In this document: positions 48,546 to 60,800 of the stretch, one piece after another
How positions within the stretch are numbered: position 1 is the stretch's first letter
How the letters are laid out: each line of letters starts with the position of its first letter
DNA from: Camarhynchus parvulus
Taxonomy: Eukaryota; Chordata; Aves; Passeriformes; Thraupidae
DNA: 64,000 bases
Assembly (NCBI RefSeq): GCF_901933205.1
Contig: NC_044573.1
Span: 59,398,493-59,462,492, forward strand
Reading direction: 5' to 3'
Translations under genes and position numbers: made by a program
The notes under the pieces: model-generated
What the model was told of the DNA's origin: nothing
Seen by the model: the letters and a program-made list of their open reading frames with translations, nothing else
The model's database searches: none

Positions 48546-51500
48546 CATTCTCCTTGATTCGATGCATCTGATACCTAATGTTGCCACATTCATACTCTTC
48601 CTTTTGCAAAAAATTAGGTTGTACAAAGATTAGAAATACCTGCAGCAGGTGAAATTTTCTTATTCCGTGATCAGAGAAACATGATAGAGTGCTTGACTAC
48701 TGTAAGTGCTTCTAGGAATAACAATACTTAAATTAACATTATTAATCATTATTTTTCAATGTGTCAATAAGAAATTACCAATTATTGCAGCAGTAATCAT
48801 AACCCTTCTTATTATATTTATACTCTGTATATTACACATTAGTTTAGAAAGGACTCAAGACTTCAATAATCATAATTTTAAAACCTGAATATCCATATAT
48901 CTTTCACTGCATGCCTTTATAACCATATTTCTGTACTGGGTTCCAATTTAGTTCATTTTAACTTAGATAACTGCAGCTCCTAAATACTTAGCTGGAAAAC
49001 ACATTGATGCTGAAGAACAGAATTAATAGACATGACTCTGAAGATATAAAGGCAAACATCTGAAGGGTGTCTAAACACCCCTCACATTAAGCTTTATTGA
49101 CAAAAAATTTAACATTTCCTAAATATAGTACTCGTGTGCTTAGAAAGCAGATCATTAGATGTATAATTGTATAAATCTTCTCATCCTGAACCTTAAATTA
49201 TTTAGTCATGTTTGGATAAATGGCCACTTGGATTTTAACTGCAGCACTTGGTCTTAAGTATTTATCTTCCAGACATAAGAACAAGGGTCATTCTTTTCTT
49301 GAGTACAAGGCAGTAACTTCCTTGAATTATACATTATATATTGAAGCTGAAGTTACATGCATTGAAGCTAAAGTTGTACTCTGAACTAAATTATAGACAT
49401 CTGAGAAAAACTAACTTCTGCATTTCCTATCAAGATGTGGTACTGAGAATTGAAGGGCGATGGCCAATGCTGATATCTAAACCAGGACCAGAAAGTAAAT
49501 CGAGTTTCCAAATGAAATGTCAAAAAATGACAGCACAAAGTGAAATTCCAAGATACTAGGACTATTGTGGTGCACATAAAAATTCCAAATAGTATGATTT
49601 TAGCTGAAATGCACTGGCAGTACTGGCAAATTTATTTTTCCAAGGCTTGCAACCACAAACCCTCATAGCCAGAACTGCAGACCCCAAAAAATCCTGGTGA
49701 GATCCATCTAAGTTCAGATCTGCTTTTTCTGTGATACAATGTCACCATTATTCAACGCAATTGATAAAAACATATATTTTAGGGGAGAAGACTCTTTAAC
49801 TAATGTTTGTGCTCTGGTTTTCCCATCTGATTTTTTCTTGAGGGGAAAAAAATATTCCAGACATACATCACTACTTTCTATAATGTTTTATTTCAGCTCA
49901 GACCCTGTGGTAGACTTCTTTGTGCACATATTCATATAGTACAGAGAAGGCTGCATTCAGGAGATATATCTTCTCTATTCCCAACCCTATTTCACATCAC
50001 AAAAGCTCTTTATCAAAAATGTCTTATCCTGCAACAAAGAAATAACATCTAATTCAGAGAAATCTCTTTATTTGGCATGCAAGCACAGTGCAGCAGACTG
50101 GTTTTGAGTTACCTAACTGCCATTCCCATAAATCACATTAGACAGTGCACTTCATCAGTCTGCTTTTTCCTTGGTCAGCTGCAAAAACTAAAAAATGTTA
50201 TGAAGACAGAACTCCTAAACATAGAGAGGTGGCTTGTCAAAAATTGTTCCAGGAATAAATATTTGGATAATTGTCATGGGATACAAATTGCTGTTTTGTA
50301 GGTTTTGACTTTTATCTCATCACATTATTTGGGCAAATCCAGGTGTGAGGGAGGGACTGTTGAGTGGATTTACATCAGCATAGTGTACTGTAGCTATTAT
50401 GGAAACTTCAGGAGTGTCAGATCAGTATTCCTAAGCCACTCCATATCAGATTTTCCATCAAGTAGAAACTGGGATATAACATAAATAGTCCACAAAATTA
50501 TTCCTTGGACATACAGATAGTCCCAACATGTGGACTACTGGTTCAGAAAGCACCATACTATCTCTTGAAGTCCAGAAAAAAATGCATTGATTACACAAGC
50601 AACAGAACAAAGTACTGCAATTCTTTAAGCCTTCTAGGTGTTAAAATGGCATATTAAAATATCTTTAGAAGTTAAAGCAGTACTTCGATCATGCTTATCC
50701 TCACCATGTATTCAAAATTGCATTTCTTAACAGATGAGTCACAAGAGAGTTACAGGAGGTGTCTCTGTGTCTCCTTCATAAATGATTCTAATAGTCTAAG
50801 AATTTTGGCTATGACTGATATACTTTACTATATAGTTTATTATATTGATCTCTTTTAAGCTAATTAGCATATGCGATTTTTATCTCGTATGAGATGAGAG
50901 GGAAGCATTCCAAATACTCAAACAACCAGTGGAATTTATATGCAACCTCAGTCTTAAATCTGAATACCTTGATTCCACTGAGTGCGAGATACATATATTT
51001 TAAAATATTTATTTATAACCTTATATCTTTAACAGATTTTTACCTGAGTTTTACAGACATACCTGTCTAATGTTTCATTATTTTGATAACAGTAGCCAGA
51101 GCACTGCTGAGCTTAAAGAAATATGTATAATTCTGTTCAGAACCTCAAATTATAACCTTACATTTCAAGGAAGTATATATTTGGCACTTGATTTTAGCAA
51201 TGCCAATTATCTATAATTTCCAACAACTTTAGCAGAAACTCTTCTTGCTTTGTAGTTTTGAAATCTCTGTATTTCAGCATCTAAATTTCAAAGCTATCCT
51301 ATTATCTTCAGTTGACTCCTAAGAGCAATTAAGTCACTTCAATGCATAGCATACTTATCCTGGGGTTGATGTTCAGTTTGTCACAGTCTGGTAAAGAAAG
51401 TGCTGGAGAGTTTGCAAGTGGCTATTTCTTGTAAGTGAAGACTTGTTGACTGTTCCGTTGTCACATAAATTTAAAAACTGTTTCATCTGGAAAATCTTCT

Positions 51501-51764
51501 ACTACTAATCTTTTAGAACAGCTATTTTATAGATGTAAATCCTCCTACATGAAGCAGCATATAAAAGGACAAAAGAACTAGCAAGTAAGCATACAGTAGT
51601 GTGGCAAGTAAACTGAGAGAGACCAGCTCAACTCTTTTCCTTATAGTGGTACTTTCCAACAAGTAATAACGTGAACTTTTGCATTAATTGGAATTTGCAA
51701 GTTGTTGTAGCAAACTGCCAAATTCAGCTAGCCAACAGATGTCCCTAGTGTGGACATAGAGCCT
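48546..51764. other. Presumed intron, AT-rich, no feature seen
   Basis: No supported exon. The hydrophobic 60-codon frame at 48,706-48,888 is an effect of T/A-rich codons and shares no motif with SLC32 helices. Confidence 0.45.
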
Positions 51765-51950
51765 TAGAATAACAGAAGATCCTGAGATGAAAGGGAGCCC
51801 TAAGGACCCATCCTTGGGTCCAACACCTTACTCCAGTACCTGCAAGGCACAGTACTGCCTCCAACACTGGCAGAAATCCTTGGGTGGATGCACTGGAGGA
51901 GTCTGCCCGTATTTGAACTATTTTATATCTCACACAGCTTAAGTACTTCT
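51765..51950 (-). mobile_element. Short CR1 3'-end fragment, minus orientation
   Basis: The plus strand reads 'agaataacagaagatcctgag', 'atgaaagggagccctaaggac' and 'cttgggtccaacac', which is the reverse complement of the usual CR1 3' tail (tcctgagttggaagggacccacaaggatcatcgagtccaac). It is decayed, and the boundary on the high-coordinate side is uncertain. Confidence 0.7.
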
Positions 51951-52839
51951 CCATTTAGGAGCTTTAAATCCTGCCATTATTCAAACATCAGAGATGTTGC
52001 TAGAGCTTAAGAGACAGTCTGTCAAGTGACAGAGTATGATTTACCTGCTCATTTACATATATTTGCAAAAAGGGTTTGTTCATTTCCATTTGTCCCATAA
52101 CACATATGAAATAAATGGTACATATAAGTACCTCAGAAACCTGAACATTGTGCCTCCTGCTCCCAGGCCTCTTTGTTTTCATTTCATCATTAGGGAACCT
52201 TCAAAGCACCCTGGAGATGGGCATCACTGCCTAAGTCCTTGTCCTTGCTACCATGCAGGCCTATCATCTGGCATCATCTTTCAGGCCTCTTTCTACATCC
52301 TCACACTAAGACTAGATCCACGTCCTGCTTATTTTTACTGTAAAACCACACTAGTATGTAGTCTGATTTACCAATCTACAAGGCTAAAACTGTTCTGAGC
52401 ATTTATAATTCCCCATCTGGGCCACAGTAACACACTTTTCCCTAACCTTTTCAAGCTCACTCCATGTATACCCACCTGGAAAGCTGATGCAATTCCATAA
52501 CTCATAAGACCACCAGCTCTTGCAACAAACTCCTCAACTATCAAATCAAGTGTAAGTTGCTCATCTTTTCTATAATAATCTACCATTATTCTTCCTGCAG
52601 CTATTGACTTTGATCTCTCTTCTTCCAGTTACAATTACCATTTTCAATTTGGTAAATACTTAAACAAGCATTCCTTTAAACTTACACAAAAATATTCCTC
52701 TGATACTCTTAGAAATGTCCTTTTGATGAAAATTGCACAGTTACAAGCTACATTGAAACCTCCATTTGCTCTCACGACTCATAGTATCTGGTATTGACTC
52801 AAGATTTCCTTGATTCCCCTCTCTGCCTGTATTTGCATC
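51951..52839. other. Presumed intron, no gene seen
   Basis: A slightly GC-richer part at 52.15-52.6 kb has open frames of 120 (plus) and 72 (minus) codons on opposite strands. Neither has a known motif. Confidence 0.4.
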
Positions 52840-53300
52840 CTAGTTCAGGGCAGATTTGGGAGGAAACTTCCTAAGGGATCCCTCTAGAAAGCAGATTCAA
52901 GCAATCCCTCCCCCAGCTGCTTTGGGAAAATATTTCCTTGGAGACAAGTGGAAAAAACCTGTTTAATTAACAAGCAAAGTATTCATATGATATTATTATA
53001 TTGCAAAGGTTCTATATTATCATCTCCTTATTACAAGAGTTTCAAACCTTCTCAATGGTTCTCATAGGCAGCTCCTCTAGGCACTGACTCTTCCTTGTCC
53101 TGACAGCAGCCAACCCACTCCAGATCCCCTCAACCAACCAATCCACTCTTTTATAGCACTCTTCTTCTTATTGGCTACAGCTGTGGCCTGTTAACACCAG
53201 GCCTGCTCCTAATCTTAAATAATTGGCCCAGCTGCAACTCTTTAGGGGCTAAGATTGCTTTCTATCCCACCTTTATTTACTTATATTCTATGCCCCTACA
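52840..53300 (-). mobile_element. LTR-like element, minus orientation
   Basis: Read on the minus strand, the element appears to start TGTAGGGGCATAG near 53,300. It contains 'gcagctgggccaattattt', a CCAAT box in 'tgtagccaataagaag', a TATA box TATAAAA in 'gtgctataaaagagtgg' (plus 53,147-53,158) and 'gtaataaggagatgataa' downstream. CCAAT followed by TATA and a transcribed leader is the layout of an LTR promoter, and I recognise the sequence as a repeated avian LTR. Both ends are approximate, and the part below 52,980 may be other retroelement sequence. Confidence 0.6.
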
Positions 53301-53819
53301 TTCACAAGCATTAAAAATTAATAATATTAAACAACAAAATCTCTCACTGTTCTGAAGGGATGGCAAATTCACAAAGTCCTTGTTGTGGGCTGTAGCTCGG
53401 CTCACTCCGTCTCTTATCCATCCCTCCTGTGCTGGACAATGCCATGTCCTGGGCCCTGGTGGGCCACAGGTGTGAGCTCCCAGTGCTTTTCTGGGATTTT
53501 TTGGTCCAAAGCAGGTCTGAACAGCTCCAAGAAAAAGATAAGCCACAGTCAGGGGAACTTCTCTGCTTCAGCTAGCTAAAAAAACCCCCAAAAACTAACT
53601 AAGAAGCAAAGGAGAGCTCTCTCCCAATGTCCATGCTGCAGACAGCACAGTCCAGGAGAAGGATGGGAAGGATGGGGGAGTGCGGTCGCTCGTGACAGAA
53701 GGCCGGCAGCTCCACAGAGCACAGACTCAAGAAGAGAAAGTGAGCGGCCACAGTCTGTCCTGGCTAAGAACAGGTGAGCTGCGAAGAGCAGGACCTGGCT
53801 CCCAGCCACCTGGGTCCCC
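53301..53819 (-). mobile_element. Sequence between two LTRs, possibly retroviral leader
   Basis: This block lies immediately 3' (in minus reading) of the LTR at 53,820-54,348. It is GC-richer than the surroundings and has no long frame, though a short one starts MDIGRELSF near 53,634. It may be the untranslated leader of a deleted provirus. A primer-binding site complementary to a tRNA could not be assigned; TGGCTGGGAGCC near 53,805 is the only TGG-led candidate near the LTR edge. Confidence 0.35.
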
Positions 53820-54348
53820 TGCGCGGTTTAGCGACAGGAGGCGACCCAGAGAAGGTGGACCTGAACCTCCGGGGCGGCAATCGCTGAAGCAGTGGAGCAA
53901 GGAAAGAGGCGTGAGCCAGCCAGTTCTCCGTGAAGCAGGACGGGTTTATTGAGGACGAGGGAAGAACGGAAGGGTGGGGAGTCACAAAGAACTGACCCAA
54001 GAACCTTCCCCTGGTCTGGCCTTTTATGACCGACCCCAGGGGGAGGGGTAACAGAACATGACCAATCACACGACAATACATAGACACAAAGAACAAATCA
54101 GAAAATAACACAGGTGTGGCTTTTCCCCCTAGCCCAATCACCTCCCAAACCCCGGGGAACTTTCTAGATCTGGGGAGTGGGTTGGGGGTGATGGACAAGG
54201 GGGTCGCCAGGACAACTGAGGAGGGGACACGAAGAATGACAAGTGGATTAACATACAATAAGGAGGGCCCGGCATGATGGACATATAACTGACATTGGGG
54301 TGAGGAGGGGGCACTGGAAATCCCCTTGCTCAGGTCGCCATCTTGACA
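53820..54348 (-). mobile_element. Endogenous retrovirus LTR, minus orientation
   Basis: On the minus strand the element starts TGTCAAGATGGCGACC (54,348 downward). It has an ATTGG (inverted CCAAT) in 'gtgtgattggtcatg', a TATA-like CATAAAAGG (plus 54,020-54,028) and, about 75 bp on, AATAAA (plus 53,945-53,950), giving a short R region. A U5 follows, ending about AACCGCGCA. Total is about 530 bp with TG...CA ends. Many CpGs persist in U5, so the copy is probably younger than the other LTRs here. No target duplication was found, consistent with it being one end of a larger rearranged insertion. Confidence 0.7.
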
Positions 54349-57300
54349 TAATACAAATCAATGGGAATAAAACTTAAAATTTATAAAGCTTGACTTTAGA
54401 ACAGTAAAACATCACAAAACTGGGTGCAAAACAAGGTACAAACGCAAACACACCCCAACAGGGGAGCGCACGTGCAGCTTCTGCAAACAGACAGCACACT
54501 TCTTGTCCCCCCTTTGCTCTCAGAACCAGTCTTAAAGGTGCATAACTTAATATCCAGCAAAACCAGAACAGATGTTTGGGATACAAGCATCATGAAGTCA
54601 CCTTAGGACAATTTGTTTCTTGTTATCTTACCTCTGTATTTTAAATACTTTGGAGGAGGCACCATCTTTTTGTGCTTTGTTTGCCCATTGCTTTATACTA
54701 TGGGATTACATTCAAGGACTTCCAGGTGCTCCAATAATGAAAGCAATTTTAAAAGTGAGTCTCAAAATGTTTCCTATTTTACAGAAACTCTTAACAAAAT
54801 AATGATTGTTTAAATGTAGCCTGTGATAAATCAGCTTGACATTTGATTCAGTTTCCTCTCTTTTCTCTATAAGAAATTGATTCTCTAGCTATTGAGGCTC
54901 ATTGTAAGGGCTGAGCATGAGATAAATCAGCAAAAGAATGTGATAAGAGTACCTTTAGAATATTCAGCCATTAAAATGGGCATTCCATCTTAAAAATCCA
55001 GATGGCCAGGAAAGAAAATGACAGAAATATGATCTCAAAGACAAATGGATAGTGGCATTATGAAAATTATATTCTTTGAAATAATAAATGTTACCAAAAA
55101 CAAAGGATCGAGTAACTGTCAGCTGCCTAAAAGCAAGGATCCCTTTATTCCATGGAAGAGCCCAATGTACACAACTTGTTGCAGAACAAGGATCTCTGGC
55201 TCCCTCAGGTGAAGGGAATAGCTGTTGTACTTTGCCACTATACTGAAATCAAATTGATCTACCATACTCTTTGGTGTCTTCAATCCCTGCAAGCATTTTA
55301 AACAAGTTGAATTAAAATAGATGGTGTATTTTTTCCTTCTCTTTTTTTAAATTCATGGCAGGTCACATGGTATTTAAATACATTGTTATTAGGCAACTTT
55401 GAATTTCTGTATCTGTTATATTTGTTCATTGTTGTGATGTTGCATTTGACAGTTAACTTCCAAAACAAAGCCTAAATTACCTATTATAATTATTCACCAG
55501 CTTTCTGTGGCTGAGATAATTTGTATACTTGTTCCTCTCTATAGCATATGCTATTGACCTGCTATCACTACTGGAAAACATTCTTCTTAAAAATGTTCTT
55601 TCTGCCCCTATTCTTAAACTTCTGATGTATGCGACCTCAGCAAATTTGTTTTAATAAACCACATTGAGTGATATAACTTCTCCCAGGATAACATTCCTCC
55701 CAAGACAGCAAGAGCAGAGTGACAGGCAGCAGAAAGTAGAATATTTTGTCGTATGATATTCTTTTCCTGTTTTTTCTAAACTTCCTTCACTTCCATTAGC
55801 AAATTTGCAGAAAGGAACTTATATTTTATTAAATAAAAAGAGTGAGCCCTAGGGTTGATCAAGAAATAAAAGTTGACAAGCTCAGCACTTGTAAGCGCAT
55901 ATGAGAATTTAACGCTGAAAGTAAAGGACATCTGAATTATTATAATGTGCTGGTAGAATCAGAAATAGTGATGTTTCTCTAGCAGACTTTCCACATGGCA
56001 AAGCTTCTTCTACACAATCCATAGAAGGTTAATCTACAGTTTACTTCAGTGTATATAATTCCTGACAGCAGTAGATTCATTGAAATGGTACAAGCTCTGT
56101 CCGAATGAGCAAATGGAGCTATTTGAGAAAATAAAAAACCCTAAACACAGTATTGAATATGATATATTGTAATCTAGTTTTAGCACAGTGAGCTGTATAA
56201 AACATTTTACCCCCAAAGCTTAATAAAAGAAATTGTCTTCTATTTGTATGTCTTCTTCCTCTTCTCCCTACATACACCATGTTTCTTGGAAGGCAATGTT
56301 GCTCTGTATTCTTGGCCAGTGGCACTAGTTTTGCCATATGTACAATGCTCTGTTACTAAATAGCTAACAAAAAAAAGAAATTTAATATTTACTTCTCAAA
56401 AATGTAAACATATGAGTCAAAGTCAGGAAACATTCACTTCAGTTCATACACACAGTCTGCTATCCATTTCAATTTCAGTCCATTTCTTGAATTAACACAA
56501 ATAACAGCACCAGTAATTAATGTTTTGTAGTCTCTACAATAAACATTTTTATTGTTTTATGTTATGAGTAACAATGGCCATTTCAGGCCTTTTTCTTTGC
56601 TCTACATAGATATTTCTATTCATTATGGTTTTGTTGCTGTTTTCACCTCCAGAATCATATTTGATTCAGTCTAGTTCTTCCCTCATAAGTAGAGAACTTT
56701 TTTCTTTTCAGTTTCAAAACTGTTCTACTTTAATTATTTCAGACTGAGTCTGGATATTTCAGAAATTGTGAATAGTTCTACTGAAGTTTGAAAAAAATAT
56801 GGATTGAGAATAAGAATTATATGCAATATAGACTCAATATACCTTATTTTTATAAGGAATTTGTTTATTTTGTTTAAAAGAAGTTTTGGGTTTTTTTCTG
56901 TTACAAAGCGTGTTATTGCTCTCATTTTACTGTCACTCTAGAAGCTGTCACTGAAGTTTATTCTATCTCACTACATTTTGAACCCCTGCTCTTGTCTCAT
57001 TGTCTGCATGATTTCTGCAACTCCAAATGACATCTCCTCAGCCACCTTCTCTTGAGGGACTTGAAAATCTCCTTCTAAGATTTAATTGGAATCTGGAGTT
57101 TGAAATGAGTTCTGCACTCCTGCCCCTATTGCCTTTACTTTCCTGCTGATTTCTTTCACTTTGGCTGGAAAACCAACTGCTCTCAGAGCTCTTCCTTTTA
57201 TACTTTCTGTTGTTGTCATCTCAGGCTAAAAATAAATAACCTTTACGAAACTGTAGGGTTCCCTCTGCTCCGAGGATGGAATTTCAGAGACTCTTTACTA

Positions 57301-57659
57301 TCTTCTAAATTGTGAGGAGCTGCCATTCCACCCCTGAAGGTTTCTTCTCCTAATCAGAAAGCTGCATAATGCATACTTTCCCTCTAGCTTTCTCCTTATT
57401 CCTGTCTTATGCTTAGAGTTGGGGTTTTTTTCATATCCAGTCATTTTTCCTCACATCCTCTTGCCCATCATATTTTCCTACCCCTTGTTTCTACCTCACA
57501 TGATTCACAGCCTTCTGTTCTAATGTTCTGCACTTTACCTAACAGCCCTACTTTGCCCTCTTCCTGCTTCCCCTGGTGTAGTCATGTTACCAAATTATCT
57601 GGCTTCTTACTCTTCCTTTGCTTTTCCAGGGCACTCCACCATCTCATGGCCTTTGTAAA
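54349..57659. other. Presumed intron, no gene seen
   Basis: 54.42-54.55 kb is GC-richer and may belong to the adjacent retroelement cluster. The rest is AT-rich with no supported feature. Confidence 0.4.
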
Positions 57660-57845
57660 GAAACTCAGCTGACTCTAGAGATGACTGAGTGACATCTGTC
57701 ATACCTCTGATGGAGATTCCCAAACTTAAAACAAGTACCCTACACTGTGGGAACAAGTAGTCACCTGGTGATCCTTATTTCTATCCATCCTTTCTGGAGT
57801 TGCCAGATCCTTTCCAACTCAGATATTCTGTGATTCTGGGAATAA
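57660..57845 (+). mobile_element. Short CR1-like 3' end
   Basis: The sequence 'gatcctttccaactcagatattctgtgattctgg' at 57,806-57,839 is the typical CR1 terminus with its ATTCTGTG repeat. The preceding 100-150 bp are only weakly similar to the CR1 tail, so the start is approximate. Confidence 0.6.
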
Positions 57846-60800
57846 CTTAACTTTTTGCTATGTTTGGGAAGGAAAAGTTAAGAATCTTGTTCCTAGTAGG
57901 TGTGCATCAAATCAAGGCAGATTTGTCACGTGTGTCTCTTCTGCTGCTGTGTGCACTCATTCATTCCACATCTGTTTAAGACAGAAGTTGGGTGAGATTA
58001 GCCCAGTTCATAGATGCTAAGAAATGATAATTTCCTTGGGTACCAAAGACAGTAAAGGAAGTAGTCACTTTAGTAACTTCAATTATAGCCACTGAGTTTT
58101 CACCTAAAATTCATTAATTACACCTTGTGAAAAAATTCTGATTTTGCTAAAAATTTGAATGTAAGAAGTTAACGTCATTTAGGAGAAAGGAACAGAAACT
58201 CAATGCAGCCTTGAAATCAATTTCTCAAATATGAAATCACTACAGATCTCAGCACCAAAGCATGAACAAAGGAGAGATCCAAAAGAGCTGAGAAGTTTTC
58301 TCTGCTCTATCAGAATAATTCGGGTTAAGGAAAAACCCAAAGTCTTTTTTTATATACAAACTTTTACAGCAAATGCTTAGCTATCTTTGTTTTAATAATG
58401 AAAGGAGTGTTTTTATTTCATCCCATACAGGCAGCTTTTGTATGTGAAAGTTAAGAATAAACCTGAGGTCCACATCAAGTGTCACAAATAATCAAGGTCC
58501 CCAGTTTGTCCCCTCAACTTTTGTTTTTCCAGCGCAACTCCAGACTAAGAAAATAAATGGAAAAAAAGGGGGAAAAAAGAGGAAAATAAAACAAAACAGA
58601 CACAGAAAAGGAATATTAGTTATTTTGTAACTCCAGTCCTTTTCTTCATGGGTCAGTAGAGGTCAAGGACCTCTGTAACACTCCGTGCAACAGAACGAGA
58701 AATAACTCTTCACGTAGTGATATTTTAAGTATTCTACATCTAGAGACCTTAAAAAGATGTTTTCAAGGTGTATTTTATATGTCATATGCCTGGTTTCACA
58801 ATCCAGAACCGTATTAATTTTTTTCTTTTTATTTAAATGAGAGTTTACCTATCTTTGCTTTTGTGATGATTACTCACAGCATGCCATAAAACCCACTCAT
58901 ATTTCTTTTCTGACCTTTATTTTTATTCTTTGTTATTAATTATGCCTGTTTGGGAATGTTTGTCTAATCTACTTGAATTTAGGGGAATTATTCTACTTTG
59001 TTAAACATTAGGAATTATGTTACTGTAGGACAGAGATACCTCCTTTATGTGGATTTATTTGCAACCTCAACTTTATCTGTGCATGACCAATTATCAGGCA
59101 GTAAAATCAGTTCCTGCTTCTTTTATCCTAAAGGTAGAAGCCTTCAGGGATGCCACTAAAGTTTAAGTGAGCTTAAGTGAGGAAAAGCAGTAGAAATCTG
59201 TTGTGTATACACAGTCTAATGGTAAACCAGCATTTTTTTCTCTTGTATTCCAGAGGAATACAGTATGATAGTCTGTATCATTTTGCTGATTTCTGGAGAC
59301 CTAAACCACTATTTCTGTCCTTCATCCAGACTATTAACTATATTCTCCCCTGGCTGTGCTCTAAGACAAATTTCCCCTTTATATACTGAACTCTAGAAGT
59401 CATTATAGCTTGAGTAAGAATCCACCTAAATTTGGTGGTTGGGTCTGTGCAGAGGAAAGAACAGGATAATATCAACCAGGGGACGATCCAGTCACTTTTT
59501 ATTGACAACAAATCCTATGCCAGTGTTCAGAAAATATAACTCAGCTTCTAATAGATGTAACTTGGCTTCCTTTTCAACTCTCAGAGGTGAATAAGGTTTT
59601 TTCCCAATGTAAAGTTCTTTGTAGTTTGGAGTTGTTTTCTTCCATTTCCTCTTCAGCATTGCTGAACTGTGGCTTGTCCCATCCAGGCAGCATTCAAGAA
59701 AACTCCTAATGAGCCAAATGCTTTCTCACAGCCTGATTTTGAACTTTCTATGCACTTTAATTCTTCCTTTTGTTATGTCAGTGAACACTCAAATATAGTT
59801 ATTTGACTCCCCACTGCTTTGCTTTGCTTGTAGTCTCCCAAAGCCCCCCTCTGCTTCCCCTCAAGCTCTTTTTGACCATAGGTTTGTGGAACTCGCACGT
59901 TGCTGTGCTGGATGTTTGGATCACATGCCTGCCTTCAGGTGAAATCCTGGTCTATAATGAGAGAAATAAGTAAGCAGCCAGGGAGCCTATGTTTCTCACC
60001 GCAACTGACTTTCAGAATAATGTTTGTTTTAGTTTTAACTGCCTTACTTTTTTCATCTCTTTTTCTTCTTTGATACATAACACATAGTAAGAACCCTCAT
60101 TCTTTTTATGAAAGCCTTCTTTCTCCTTTGAGACCAAGCAAAAGAATGTTTTCTTAAAAGGTAATTTGCTTGGGAAATTTTCTTTGTGAGATTCAGTTCA
60201 TTCTTGCAGAGAGCTCTGGATTTATGCAAACTAACATTTTCCATCAAACCATGAAGAATTAAGCATCAAGCATACTTCAGTTTTGAAACAAATATTTAAA
60301 CCAAGCAAAGCCTATGGGAGCAGCTGTCACATTTAATAGCAGCAATTTTTCTCCCTTATTTTCCCAGACATTTTCTTTCCTCTGTCCACTTATCTTTAAG
60401 AGATTCTTAAGACTAATAGGTTCACTAAAATGAGAAAAAAATCAGTGGCTTCTGTCAAATGGACACATGCATTTTGCTGTGTAGACCATTCAGCTTCTTT
60501 ACCTGCTTACCTTATCACAGGATCTCATGAGCAGCCTATATCTGCCTTATCATCTATTTATGGTACAGGAAGGATCGACAGGTAAGCACTTCTAAAGTTT
60601 CTGTCAGTATATAAGGCAACTGAAGGCATTAATCACAGAATAAACACCTTAGTCACTGTCCTCTCTGCAGCTGAAACATCCTGGCACTGGCAGAGGGAAA
60701 GAATAAGAAAAATCAGGAAAAACAAGATTTCTGATGTCTAGTTCAACCAACCCTGAAGTTAAAGGAAGATTTTTAACTGACATTAGAGGAGATGGATCTG

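Noticed and set aside
48706..48888. Hydrophobic 60-codon frame considered as a possible SLC32 membrane exon
   Set aside because: The Ile/Leu richness comes from AT-rich codons; there is no splice acceptor at its start and no SLC32 motif.
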